A DNA stretch of 64,000 nt from assembly GCA_934281605.1 (NCBI GenBank), contig CAKQXD010000012.1, positions 4,851 through 68,850 of the forward strand, in the 5' to 3' direction. Origin of the DNA: an uncultured Clostridia bacterium. GTDB lineage: Bacteria > Bacillota > Clostridia > Peptostreptococcales > Anaerovoracaceae. Made by a program: the position numbers and the translations under genes. Shown in pieces: positions 8,160 to 16,345 of the stretch. The notes below the pieces were generated by a model that was not told where the DNA came from, searched no databases, and was given only the letters and a program-made list of their open reading frames with translations. Within the stretch, counting starts at the first letter, position 1, and each line of letters opens with the position of its first letter.

Positions 8160-9245
8160 ATGGCTACCATAAGCCTGTGCATGATCGTGAAAAACGAGGA
8201 AACCGTTCTGGCACGCTGTCTCGACAGCGTTCAGCACCTGGCAGACGAGATCATCATCGTCGATACAGGAAGTGATGATTCCACACGGGAAATTGCCTCC
8301 CGATACACGAATAAGATCTATTCCTACCCCTGGGCCTTCGATTTTGCAGCTGCACGAAACTTTTCCTTCTCCAAAGCGACACAAAAATATATTTTCTGGA
8401 TGGATGCAGATGATGTCTTCGAAGTCTCACACATGGAAGACTTCCTTTTCTGGAAAGAATGTGATTTTCAAAACGCCGACATGATCTTCCTGCCCTATCA
8501 TATCGCCTCCGATGAGTCGGGAAATCCGCTTGTTTCCTGCGATCGAGAGCGGATCGTCCGGAATCATGCCGGTTTTTCATGGGAGGGATGCGTGCACGAA
8601 GTCCTGACCCATCCAAACCAGTCAAACCTTGCACAGCTTCGGCTGAATATTCCCATTATTCATTGCTCCGCCAAAACTTCATACAGTGATCGAAATCTCC
8701 TGATCTATGAAAAACAAATCCAGTCCAGCAAAACCCTAACCTCACGTGATACTTTTTATTATGGAAGAGAGCTGTTCTACCATGAAAAATGGGAGGAAGC
8801 CATCCATCATCTGACGGTATTTCTGCAAAGTTCGGGGGGCTGGAAAGAAAACAAGATCGAGGCGTGCCGCATTCTCGCTCAGTGTTTCCAGCACACCTCT
8901 TCCTTCGAGAGCGCTTTAGCCGCACTGTTTTATTCTTTTTCCTATGATACTCCCCGTGCGGAAGTTTGCTGCGACATCGGAGAAGCCTTCCTGCAAAAGC
9001 AGCAGTACCAGCAGGCCATCTTCTGGTATCGCATGGCACTGACCCGCCCCAAAGATGAGACATCTGGCGCTTTCATTCTCCATGACTGCTACGATTATCT
9101 TCCCTGCATGCAGCTTTGCGTCTGCTACGATCGTCTGGGAGATCTGGAAAAAGCAGAGCTTTACAATAAAAAAGCCGGACTGTATCATCCCGACTCTGCC
9201 GCTTACCTGCAAAACCTGGAATACTTTCAGTCTTTGAGAAAATAA
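8160..9245 (+). CDS. GT2 glycosyltransferase with C-terminal TPR-like region, likely acting on the neighbouring collagen-like protein
   Basis: 361 residues. The N-terminus ISLCMIVKNEE and IIIVDTGSDDSTREIA form the nucleotide-sugar pocket of a GT-A fold, the metal-binding DxD-type motif is in FWMDADDVF (about residue 81), and GFSWEGCVHEVL (about residue 140) is typical of the SunS-like/TPR glycosyltransferase group. From about residue 195 the chain is helical with tetratricopeptide-like pairs (YYGRELFYHEKWEEAI, QQYQQAIFWYRMAL). Strong AGGAGG ribosome site. It lies 93 bp before a collagen-like gene on the same strand, an arrangement known for exosporium glycoproteins of BclA type, so O-glycosylation of its Gly-X-Thr repeats is the likely job (inference). 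Confidence 0.82.
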   Translation: MATISLCMIVKNEETVLARCLDSVQHLADEIIIVDTGSDDSTREIASRYTNKIYSYPWAFDFAAARNFSFSKATQKYIFWMDADDVFEVSHMEDFLFWKECDFQNADMIFLPYHIASDESGNPLVSCDRERIVRNHAGFSWEGCVHEVLTHPNQSNLAQLRLNIPIIHCSAKTSYSDRNLLIYEKQIQSSKTLTSRDTFYYGRELFYHEKWEEAIHHLTVFLQSSGGWKENKIEACRILAQCFQHTSSFESALAALFYSFSYDTPRAEVCCDIGEAFLQKQQYQQAIFWYRMALTRPKDETSGAFILHDCYDYLPCMQLCVCYDRLGDLEKAELYNKKAGLYHPDSAAYLQNLEYFQSLRK

Positions 9246-9258
9246 CGAGCTCCGCTTC

Positions 9259-9286
9259 ACCTCACAGGAAAACCCTACATATTATA
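9259..9286 (+). promoter_or_regulatory. Sporulation (SigK-like) promoter candidate of the collagen-like gene
   Basis: CATATTATA at 9278-9286 fits the SigK -10 consensus CATAnnnTA and is preceded by AC at 9259-9260 with 17 bases between. No acceptable sigma-A -35 hexamer pairs with the overlapping TATAAT. The match is short, so this is a hypothesis. Confidence 0.4.
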
Positions 9287-9338
9287 ATAGCAAAAAGCTG
9301 TTTATATATTTTCGATAGATGAAAGGAGTTTGTTCTTT

Positions 9339-9785
9339 ATGAATAATCAATATAGAAACCAAAATGGATGCTGCAGCGGAGGCTGCGGCGGTTCCCGTCC
9401 TCCGGTTCCTCCACCGCCTTGCCCGCCGCGTCCGCCCGAAATGATCGGGATCATCGGTCCTACTGGACCGACCGGGCCAATGGGCCCCGCAGGACCGATG
9501 GGACTCATGGGTCCTGCAGGACCTGCCGGTGTAACCGGGGCAACCGGGCCGACTGGGCCTGCTGGAGCAACAGGTCTTACTGGTGCTACTGGCGCCACAG
9601 GAGCAACGGGACCTGCCGGACCGACTGGTGCTACTGGCGCTACCGGGGCTACAGGCCCTGCCGGAACCATCACTGCCGGGCCTGCTGTCGCGGATATTCC
9701 GACCGACAGCGACATCGACATCGTGATCACGACTTTCAATCAGCTTCTCGCATCTCTGCGTCAGGCTGGTGTGATCGCAGAATAG
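9339..9785 (+). CDS. Collagen-like repeat protein, probable exosporium/spore-surface protein
   Basis: 148 residues from the ATG at 9339, ten bases after GAAAGGAG; a TTG at 9330 is too close to that site. A short N-terminal head with CCSGGCGG and a proline run (PPVPPPPCPPRPP) is followed by about 24 Gly-X-Y triplets, rich in GPT, GPA and GAT (residues about 39-113). A C-terminal tail of about 35 residues (VADIPTDSDIDIVITTFNQL) resembles the tails of clostridial BclA-like proteins but is too short to be a full trimerising globular domain. No signal peptide, as expected for mother-cell-made spore surface proteins. Threonines in the Y position are likely glycosylation sites for the adjacent enzyme. 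Confidence 0.85.
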   Translation: MNNQYRNQNGCCSGGCGGSRPPVPPPPCPPRPPEMIGIIGPTGPTGPMGPAGPMGLMGPAGPAGVTGATGPTGPAGATGLTGATGATGATGPAGPTGATGATGATGPAGTITAGPAVADIPTDSDIDIVITTFNQLLASLRQAGVIAE

Positions 9786-9989
9786 TCACTTCCCTGAAAG
9801 TTTCCCTTCGGAAGGTGGCGCATTCCCGCCACCACAGCAATCATCCTCTGCGCCACGATTTCCCGCTTTGTTGCCGCAGCGATCCCCGCCAAAAACAGCC
9901 TCGGCCATTCGCTTCTTCCCCAGCAGCTCTGTCTCGCTCCATTCCCGCTCCCGCTTCACCACGATCTTCTCCGCACGATTCTTTTTCAT
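9786..9989 (-). CDS. Small basic protein with Cys/Gly-rich tail, convergent to the collagen-like gene (uncertain)
   Basis: 67-residue open frame whose stop directly abuts the collagen-like gene's stop. The ATG is preceded at five bases by a GGGGGG run that could pair with the anti-Shine-Dalgarno sequence. The first half is charged (KKNRAEKIVVKREREW), the second contains CGNKAG and DDCCGGG, which recalls the CCSGGCGG head of the neighbouring protein. No family recognised. Real gene status is uncertain. The 7-bp GC stem at 9812-9831 (GGTGGCG/CGCCACC) lies within it. Confidence 0.35.
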   Translation of the reverse strand: MKKNRAEKIVVKREREWSETELLGKKRMAEAVFGGDRCGNKAGNRGAEDDCCGGGNAPPSEGKLSGK

Positions 9990-10076
9990 AGATACCCCCC
10001 TGTTCCATAAACAATCATCTTTTGTTTCACCTTATGCGCTATCCCTGTGCAGCATGTTTTAAAAGGAGGTCATCTA

Positions 10077-11387
10077 TTGCATTTTTATATCTACAGTCGA
10101 AAATCCGTTTACACCGGCAAGGGCGAAAGCATCGAAAATCAGATCGAACTTTGCCGCAGCTATATCGCAGCCAAATACCCCAGCGATCTGCCGCATCGCA
10201 TCGAAATCTACGAAGACGAAGGTTATTCGGCGAAAAATACCGACCGCCCTCAATTCCAGAAAATGCTCCGACATATGACTGTTGATACGCCCGATTTTAT
10301 CATCTGCTACCGGCTGGATCGCATCAGCCGCAGCGTCAGCGACTTTTCCTCGTTTATCGAAAAGCTGAACCAGCTTCAAATCGCCTTTCTCTGTATAAAG
10401 GAAGAATTCGACACCTCCCGCCCCATGGGCAAGGCCATGATGTATATCGCCTCCGTCTTCTCCCAGCTGGAGAGGGAAACCATCGCAGAACGTGTCCGTG
10501 ACAATATGCTCCTGCTAGCCAGATCCGGCCGCTGGCTCGGCGGCACGCCTCCCACAGGCTACACCTCAAAAAAAGTTTGTGAAGTTCTGCTGGACGGCAA
10601 GATGAAAACCGCCTGTATGCTCCAGGAGGTTCCAGAGGAATTAAACGTCATCCGTTCTATTTATCAGCGTTTTCTCCAGACCCGGCAAGCATCAGAAGTT
10701 GCTTCCTGGCTGCAAAGCCGCGGGCAGTGCACCCGCGCCTGCAAAGAGTTTTCTGCCGCCTCTGTACGCCAGATCCTGCAAAATCCAGTGTACTGCGTGG
10801 CCGATGCAGAGGCTTTTCATTATTTTACCGAACAGAACGCCAACGTCTGCTTCTCTCCGGAAGAATGTTCCGGCCAGGGGCTTCTCTCCTACAATAAACG
10901 GAACTACCGCCAAAAAAGCGCACCTCGCCAAACGATGGATCACTGGATCATCGCCGCCGGAAAACACCGCGGGATCATCTGCGGGCGTGACTGGGTGACG
11001 GTACAGCACCTGCTTTCCATCCGCACCCGTGCTCCCAGAAAAACCGATGCTCCCGAGGAACTTCTTTCCAGACTTCTCTACTGTCAGCACTGCGGCAGTC
11101 CCATGGTTTCCAAGCGCCGTTCCAGACACACTGAAACGCCCGTCTACGACTACATCTGCTGCCGAAAGCTGCGCCAGGGGTGTAGTCTTTGCAGCTGTCA
11201 GAATCTCAATGGACCCCTGACCGACGAAGACGTTCTGCGGACTCTTTGCAGCACTTTGCAGAAGCTCCTGGATATCGAAACACCCCTGGATCCCGACAAT
11301 CTGTCTCAGCAAGAAAAAAGGATCTTTATTACTTCATTCGTAACAAAGATCCTCTGGGATGGAACAACTCTGCAGCTGTTCCTTTGA
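10077..11387 (+). CDS. Large serine recombinase (resolvase/invertase-type site-specific recombinase)
   Basis: 436 residues from a TTG at 10077 with a perfect AAAAGGAGGT site seven bases upstream; the frame is open to an ATG at 10047 that has no such site. The resolvase domain has YIYSRKS with the catalytic serine near residue 8, then CYRLDRISRSVSDF and QLERETIAERVRDNM (residues about 80-145). A recombinase domain with GYT and the NPVYC segment follows, and a zinc ribbon (CQHCGSP ... CCRKLRQGCSLC) near residue 345-380. The usual long coiled-coil tail is very short. No integrated element, attachment repeats or partner gene can be seen around it; it converges on a nitroreductase gene with only seven bases between. 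Confidence 0.88.
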   Translation: MHFYIYSRKSVYTGKGESIENQIELCRSYIAAKYPSDLPHRIEIYEDEGYSAKNTDRPQFQKMLRHMTVDTPDFIICYRLDRISRSVSDFSSFIEKLNQLQIAFLCIKEEFDTSRPMGKAMMYIASVFSQLERETIAERVRDNMLLLARSGRWLGGTPPTGYTSKKVCEVLLDGKMKTACMLQEVPEELNVIRSIYQRFLQTRQASEVASWLQSRGQCTRACKEFSAASVRQILQNPVYCVADAEAFHYFTEQNANVCFSPEECSGQGLLSYNKRNYRQKSAPRQTMDHWIIAAGKHRGIICGRDWVTVQHLLSIRTRAPRKTDAPEELLSRLLYCQHCGSPMVSKRRSRHTETPVYDYICCRKLRQGCSLCSCQNLNGPLTDEDVLRTLCSTLQKLLDIETPLDPDNLSQQEKRIFITSFVTKILWDGTTLQLFL

Positions 11388-11394
11388 TTGCGTC

Positions 11395-11919
11395 TTAAAA
11401 TTTGCCGTAATGGATTTTCGTGTGATCCAGCTCTTCCAGACTGTGGGGTTCCGGATCCTCTGCCGCATCGCCTAAAGACAATATTGCCTCCAGCGCAAAC
11501 CGCTCCGGCACGCCCAGCAACTCTCTGCAATAATCCTCGGTGCTGCGGCCGTCTTCCGCCACACGAAGCCTGCCCTGAATCCAGCAGCTTCCCAGCCCCA
11601 GGCTGTCCGCCATGATATGCATATTGCTCATGACGATGGAGCAGTCCTCCGTCCACACATCCGACACTTCCGCATCTGCAAAGACGAGGATCGCACAGTC
11701 CGCATCGGCCAGCATAGCAGCCCCGTGATCCCGGCAGTGAGAAAGCTTTTCCAGCACCTCACGATCCCGCACCACGATCAGCTCCCACGGTCTGCGACCG
11801 CGACTGGACTGAGATAAAAGTCCTGCCTCCAGCACCTCCTGCAGATCCGCATCGCTAACGTGCTCCCCTGTGTATTTGCGGATGCTTCTCCGCTCCTGTA
11901 ATATCGTTAAAAAATCCAT
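11395..11919 (-). CDS. Nitroreductase family protein (second)
   Basis: 174-residue FMN-dependent oxidoreductase. RRSIRKYTGEHV at the N-terminus, SSRGRRPWELIVV and the LGLGSCWIQGRLR segment (about residue 132) are typical; the C-terminus HTKIHYGKF is the common ending of this subgroup. Ribosome site AGGAGAAG before ATG. The gene starts one base after recQ ends, so it is at the end of the mscL-recQ transcript. Substrate unknown. It is only distantly similar to the nitroreductase at 2532-3050. Confidence 0.87.
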   Translation of the reverse strand: MDFLTILQERRSIRKYTGEHVSDADLQEVLEAGLLSQSSRGRRPWELIVVRDREVLEKLSHCRDHGAAMLADADCAILVFADAEVSDVWTEDCSIVMSNMHIMADSLGLGSCWIQGRLRVAEDGRSTEDYCRELLGVPERFALEAILSLGDAAEDPEPHSLEELDHTKIHYGKF

Positions 11920-11920
11920 A

Positions 11921-13771
11921 TTATTCTTCTCCTTTTTCTGAATGCTCTTCCCGCTCCTGCTGCGCTGCGTGCTCCCGGATCACCTCCAGAAAACGCTCGC
12001 CGTACTTGTTCGCCTTGGCCTCGCCGACTCCCCTCATATCCAGCAGCTCTTCCCGGGTCTGCGGCTGATACCGGCACATATCCTGCAAAGAAGCATCGGT
12101 AAAAATCACATACGCCGGCACACTGGAAGTCCGCGCAAGCTGCAGTCTCAGCTTTTTCAGCTTGGCCAGCAGAGCCTTGTCCTCTGCCGCCCAGCCATCC
12201 GGTTTGTCGTTTCGTATCTCTATCGCTTCACGGACGAATTCCGTCTCTACATGACGCTGCCCCCGCAGGATCTCCGCTGAAGCCGCCGTAAGCCGGAGCA
12301 CCGGGTATTCGCCCTTCTCCAGTCTTAAAAATCCGTCCATCAGCAAAGCATCGATCATCTGCCGGATCTTTTTATACGGCGTGTCCGAAAGAAGTCCGTA
12401 TGTAGAAAGGGTATCCAGTCCAGCATTGAGAACCCGCTGGTTCTGACTCCCCCGGAGCACGTCGCAGATCATGGTGATCCCGTACCGTTCTTCGCACCGG
12501 TACACGCACGACAGGATCATCTGCGCCTGCACGGTGTAGTCCACCTTTTCAAACTCCGTCAGACAGTTGGAGCAATTTCCGCAGTAGTGCGGAGCCCTTT
12601 CCCCGAAATACCGGAGGATAAACTCCCTCAGACAGTCCCGCGTCGTTGCGTAAAAAGTCATCTGCCGCAGCCTCTCGTAATCTTTTTCCTTGATCTCCGC
12701 CAGAGTGTCCTCATCCAGGTCCTCCCGCGGCATAGGGTTTTCGATAAAGAATTTGATAGTATTGACGTCCGACGGCGCATATAGCAGAACGCAGTCCGCT
12801 TTGCTGCCGTCACGACCGGCTCGCCCCGCTTCCTGATAGTAGCTCTCGATATTCTTCGGCATATTGTAGTGTATGACAAAGGCCACGTCCGACTTGTCGA
12901 TTCCCATGCCGAAAGCATTGGTCGCCACCATGATCCGCTTCCGGTCGAAAATGAAGTCATCCTGATTCTTCATCCGCTCTGCATCATCCAGACCCGCGTG
13001 ATACCTGGTCGCCTCAAAGCCTCTGTCATTGAGCATATCGCAGACCCGTTCCACATCCTTACGCTTGGAGCAGTACACGATCCCCGACTGATCTCTCCGT
13101 CCTTTCAATGTCCGCAGCAGTTCCTTGTCCTTGCTGTCGGGATGCTTGACCGTAAAGGAAAGATTAGGCCGGTCAAAGGTAGTCGTAACAGAAAAGGGAT
13201 CCTGCAGATCCAGCAGCTCCTCGATATCCTGCCGCACATCCGGCGTCGCCGTCGCTGTAAAGGCTCCGATCACCGGACGGCTGCCCAGCGTTTCTACAAA
13301 GTCTATGATGGTCAGATAGCTGGGGCGAAAATCCTGTCCCCACTGAGAAATACAATGCGCCTCATCCACCGCCAGAAATGGAATATCGATATGGGAGCAC
13401 GCCTTTAAAAATGCGTCTGAATGAAGCCGCTCCGGCGCCACGTAAACGATACGGTAGCCGCCCTGTTCCAGCTGATACAAAGTTCTCTGATATTCCTGTG
13501 AAGAAAGGGAGCTGTTGATATAAGCCGCCGCGATGTCCATTTGCAGCAGCGTGTTGACCTGATCCTTCATCAGGGAGATCAGCGGTGAAACAACGATAGT
13601 CGTACCGCTCTGCAGCAGCGCCGGAATCTGGTAGCACACCGACTTTCCCGCTCCCGTCGGCATGATGCAAAGGGCGTCCCGCCCTGCCAGAAGCTGGTCG
13701 ATAACTTCCGCCTGCCCTTCTTTAAAGGTATCGTATCCATAATAATATTTTAAAGCAGAAAACTTGTCCAT
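11921..13771 (-). CDS. recQ: ATP-dependent DNA helicase RecQ
   Basis: 616 residues. SF2 motifs: MPTGAGKSVCYQIP (Walker A, about residue 37), VDEAHCISQWGQDFRP (DEAH, about 138), TATATP, and YQEAGRAGRDG (motif VI, about 316). The RecQ zinc-binding domain follows (RDCLREF, then HYCGNCSNCL near residue 395) and a winged helix, and then an HRDC domain at the C-terminus (DMCRYQPQTREELLDMRGVG). 3'-5' helicase acting in recombination and replication fork repair. The ATG overlaps the mscL stop (TAATG), so translation is coupled. Confidence 0.97.
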   Translation of the reverse strand: MDKFSALKYYYGYDTFKEGQAEVIDQLLAGRDALCIMPTGAGKSVCYQIPALLQSGTTIVVSPLISLMKDQVNTLLQMDIAAAYINSSLSSQEYQRTLYQLEQGGYRIVYVAPERLHSDAFLKACSHIDIPFLAVDEAHCISQWGQDFRPSYLTIIDFVETLGSRPVIGAFTATATPDVRQDIEELLDLQDPFSVTTTFDRPNLSFTVKHPDSKDKELLRTLKGRRDQSGIVYCSKRKDVERVCDMLNDRGFEATRYHAGLDDAERMKNQDDFIFDRKRIMVATNAFGMGIDKSDVAFVIHYNMPKNIESYYQEAGRAGRDGSKADCVLLYAPSDVNTIKFFIENPMPREDLDEDTLAEIKEKDYERLRQMTFYATTRDCLREFILRYFGERAPHYCGNCSNCLTEFEKVDYTVQAQMILSCVYRCEERYGITMICDVLRGSQNQRVLNAGLDTLSTYGLLSDTPYKKIRQMIDALLMDGFLRLEKGEYPVLRLTAASAEILRGQRHVETEFVREAIEIRNDKPDGWAAEDKALLAKLKKLRLQLARTSSVPAYVIFTDASLQDMCRYQPQTREELLDMRGVGEAKANKYGERFLEVIREHAAQQEREEHSEKGEE

Positions 13772-14223
13772 TATGCTTTCACTGCTTCCGTTTTGTCATC
13801 TGCCGCAGCCATCTCTTCGCTCAGAATGGACGTGCAGTGAGGACAGCGCGTCGCCTCGATGGAAATTTCGCTCTTGCAGTACGGACATTCCTTTGTCGTC
13901 GCCTCTTCCTCCGCCTCTGGTTTCTTTCCCAGGTTTCTGGCTGTATTGAGGGCTTTAACCAGCACAAACAATGCAAAGGCCACGATCACAAAGTTGATGA
14001 CTGCCATGATAAAAGATCCATATTTCAGATCCACGCCGAATACGGACACCGCCAGATCACTGAAGTTGACCCGTACCAAAAGTCCGATGACCGGCGAGAT
14101 GATATCATCTACCAGAGAGTTAACGATGGAGGTGAATGCAGCACCTACGATAATGCCGACAGCCATGTCCAGCACATTTCCTTTCATGGCAAATTCCCGG
14201 AATTCTGCTAAAAACTTTTTCAT
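13771..14223 (-). CDS. mscL: Large-conductance mechanosensitive channel with C-terminal zinc ribbon
   Basis: 150 residues from the ATG at 14223 (AAAGGAG six bases upstream; the frame continues to 14259 without a site). The N-terminal FREFAMKGNVLDMAVGIIVG and the first membrane helix with GAAFTSIVNSLVDDIISPVIG are classic MscL; the second helix is FIMAVINFVIVAFALFVLVK. Instead of ending after the cytoplasmic helix, the chain continues with CPYCKSEI ... CPHCTSIL, a four-cysteine zinc ribbon at about residues 114-134. The channel opens on membrane tension to release solutes. The ribbon's role is unknown to me. Confidence 0.94.
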   Translation of the reverse strand: MKKFLAEFREFAMKGNVLDMAVGIIVGAAFTSIVNSLVDDIISPVIGLLVRVNFSDLAVSVFGVDLKYGSFIMAVINFVIVAFALFVLVKALNTARNLGKKPEAEEEATTKECPYCKSEISIEATRCPHCTSILSEEMAAADDKTEAVKA

Positions 14224-14314
14224 GTTCGTCTCCTTTAAATTGCTTTTACTGTATGTCACGTTTGCTTACCATGTTCTATCTTAATCCCTGACCTGGCGGG
14301 TGTCAATGAAATAC

Positions 14315-14347
14315 GAAAAAAGGAGACCTCTGCAAAAGAAGCCTCCT
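14315..14347 (-). terminator. Intrinsic terminator after the EIIC-like permease gene
   Basis: An 11-bp stem (AGGAGGCTTCT with AGAGGTCTCCT, including three G-T pairs) around a TTTGC loop, followed by six T on the minus strand. It lies between the permease stop and mscL. Confidence 0.92.
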
Positions 14348-14371
14348 GGTTATTACGATTACGAGTCAAAA

Positions 14372-15409
14372 CTATTCTGCCGCCGGTTCAGGTTCCGTCT
14401 TTTCAATATTCTTTTTGCCTTCATCGAATCTTTTAAATACGATACTGCCGACAAAGCCTGCCAGCATACCGCACGCTGCGGCGATCACCAGCGCAAGAGC
14501 GACCTTTGCAGGAGGATTGAATGCAAACGGCGCCAGCATACCCGGAATCGGCGACGCCGTCCCTGGAGCATTATTGACGATCCCCAGTACAGCAGCTGCG
14601 ATCCCCGCCATGCCTCCGCCAAAGAAGTTCGAGGCGTAGATCGGGATCGGATGCGTCGTAACGATATCGGCCTGTGTCAGCGGCTCCATCATAACTGCGA
14701 TCACATTGCCGTTGTTTCCGAAGTGAAGTCGTTTAAAGATCATGCCGTTGGTAAACGATCCTCCGAAGCAGGCGATCGCTGCGATCCCCATCGGAAGACC
14801 TGTCATGCCCAGCATCGCCGTAAGAGCCATAGAACTCAACGGTGAAGTACAGATCATCTTGATGATTCCCCCTAGCAGGAATCCCATGAGGATCGGAGAC
14901 GTCGTAGTTGCCTCTGAAACGGTATTTCCAATGATGGTCAGAACTTTCGTTACGCCCGGATCTACGAAATATGCCACCCCGCGGGAAAGAGAGGACACTA
15001 CCAGCGCACCCACGATGACATTCGGTCCTTCCGGCAGCTTCTTTTCGATAAAAGGCGCTACAAAGCCGATCAAATATCCAGCGATAAACCCCGGAAGGAT
15101 CCCGTATCCCCCCGCAGCTACTCCGGCACAGATCGACAGAACAGGACTTGCGCCCATTTTAATGGGAACCATCGCTGCCGCCGCAATACCACCCATTGTA
15201 CCTGAAGTGATACCGACCTCTTTTAAAAATTCCAGTCCGAAAATATCTCCCGCAATATAGTTCAAAATAGCCTCTACCAGAAAGGTTGCCACAGCTGCAT
15301 CCGCCATCCCGGACATTGCCGCCTGACCCTTTGGCATCTTGAAACTGAACAAAGAAAACGCTGCCAGAGTAACCAGCAACAGTGCTGTACCTGATAAAAT
15401 AGTGATCAT
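14372..15409 (-). CDS. PTS EIIC-like permease (EIIC_2-type), orphan
   Basis: 345 residues, about ten hydrophobic segments, with glycine- and alanine-rich loops. MPKGQAAMSGMADAAVATFL and the GGSFTNGMIFKRLHFGNNG and TTHPIPIYASNFFGGGMAG segments are typical of the small EIIC_2-type permease group annotated as PTS sugar transporter subunit IIC. No EIIA or EIIB domain is fused or adjacent, so phosphoryl-coupled transport is doubtful and the substrate is unknown. It starts four bases after the upstream membrane-protein gene, suggesting a functional pair. Acidic/basic cytoplasmic tail ends in EPEPAAE. Confidence 0.72.
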   Translation of the reverse strand: MITILSGTALLLVTLAAFSLFSFKMPKGQAAMSGMADAAVATFLVEAILNYIAGDIFGLEFLKEVGITSGTMGGIAAAAMVPIKMGASPVLSICAGVAAGGYGILPGFIAGYLIGFVAPFIEKKLPEGPNVIVGALVVSSLSRGVAYFVDPGVTKVLTIIGNTVSEATTTSPILMGFLLGGIIKMICTSPLSSMALTAMLGMTGLPMGIAAIACFGGSFTNGMIFKRLHFGNNGNVIAVMMEPLTQADIVTTHPIPIYASNFFGGGMAGIAAAVLGIVNNAPGTASPIPGMLAPFAFNPPAKVALALVIAAACGMLAGFVGSIVFKRFDEGKKNIEKTEPEPAAE

Positions 15410-15413
15410 GATT

Positions 15414-16181
15414 CTACTCCTCTTCTCCTGCAGCTTTCTTCAGGCGTTCTGCAAGTTCCTCTGCCTGATCCAGTATTTCACAGGAAACAGGTATGTGCTC
15501 CAGTTCTTTGTACAATGCCGCCGCCTTCTGTGCAGCATTTTTTAGAGAAGCAGTCTCCATTGTTTTTATTGTATTGACCACAACGGGATCACGCTTCTGA
15601 TCTGTCTCAGAAGCACCCCCGCCCCTTGGGATTTTAACGATAGGAAATCCATAATGAAGCAGCGCCGCATAAATGGCAAGGATGATACCGCTTCTTACCA
15701 CAGCCACCGCCAAAAGGATCAAAATGATCCGAACATGTCCCGCATCCGCCCCAATGCGGATATAAATCTCGATCACGTTGGCAATAAAATCCGGTATGAT
15801 CAGCGCGAAAAAAGTCCGTACATAGCTGCCCTCCGCTCTGCAGTAGCGAAACAGCAGATAGATCACAACTCCATAAGCGATATAAAATGCAAATTCCGGC
15901 ATTCCCACAGTCCAGATCTGATCCGGGCCTACCGGCTTACCCGAGCTGATAAATGCTCTTGTGATCATGATCCCTGCAGCCGAGATAAATACTACCGGCA
16001 GCGTCGCAAATTCATCGAGAATCAGCATCAGCAGTGCAAAAATAATGACTCCCGCCGAAATGACAAAATGATCCGTAAACAGTGAGATCCTCAGCTGTGC
16101 TGCAGCAATAACGAGTAGTCCGTAGAGCAGAGAAAAAACAAAAAGATGTTCCCCTGCTGACGTTCGATTTCCGTTGCTCAT
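15414..16181 (-). CDS. Multi-pass membrane protein with receptor-like helical C-terminus, unknown function
   Basis: 255 residues. Residues 1-180 contain about six hydrophobic segments (for example FVFSLLYGLLVIAAAQL, VVIYLLF, IILILLAVAVVRSGIILAIY). The last 70 residues are cytoplasmic and helical (TIKTMETASLKNAAQKAAAL, ELEHIPVSCEILDQAEELAE). This layout and the last segment resemble the start of the dimerisation helix of membrane-bound sensor kinases, but the chain stops before a phospho-accepting histidine and has no ATPase domain. It may be a degenerate receptor. The pairing with the EIIC-like permease suggests it senses or assists the same solute. No family identified with confidence. Confidence 0.6.
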   Translation of the reverse strand: MSNGNRTSAGEHLFVFSLLYGLLVIAAAQLRISLFTDHFVISAGVIIFALLMLILDEFATLPVVFISAAGIMITRAFISSGKPVGPDQIWTVGMPEFAFYIAYGVVIYLLFRYCRAEGSYVRTFFALIIPDFIANVIEIYIRIGADAGHVRIILILLAVAVVRSGIILAIYAALLHYGFPIVKIPRGGGASETDQKRDPVVVNTIKTMETASLKNAAQKAAALYKELEHIPVSCEILDQAEELAERLKKAAGEEE

Positions 16182-16253
16182 ATTTCCTCTTTTCTTTCAG
16201 CATCCGTAGCGAATCTGAAATCTCCCAGTTCTCAAACCCCTTGTTCTATCTCT

Positions 16254-16282
16254 ATTATACCTTGTCTACGGAAATGTAACAA
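16254..16282 (-). promoter_or_regulatory. Sigma-A promoter of the receptor/permease pair
   Basis: TTGTTA (16277-16282), a 17-base spacer and a perfect TATAAT (16254-16259) on the minus strand, about 73 bases before the start codon. Confidence 0.82.
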
Positions 16283-16345
16283 TGAAATTAGTTCCTTTTT
16301 ATCCATGTGTACAGAATAATCAAATCCCAGTATTTTAATATATGT

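Noticed and set aside
9347..9739. Proline/valine/alanine-rich minus-strand frame
   Set aside because: It is the reverse of the collagen repeats; Gly-X-Y codons read backwards give Pro-rich repeats.
9812..9831. Terminator after the collagen-like gene
   Set aside because: GGTGGCG/CGCCACC is a good stem but lacks a T run on both strands.
11387..11395. Attachment site of an integrated element between recombinase and nitroreductase
   Set aside because: Only seven bases separate the two convergent genes, and no repeat of this junction was noticed elsewhere in the window.
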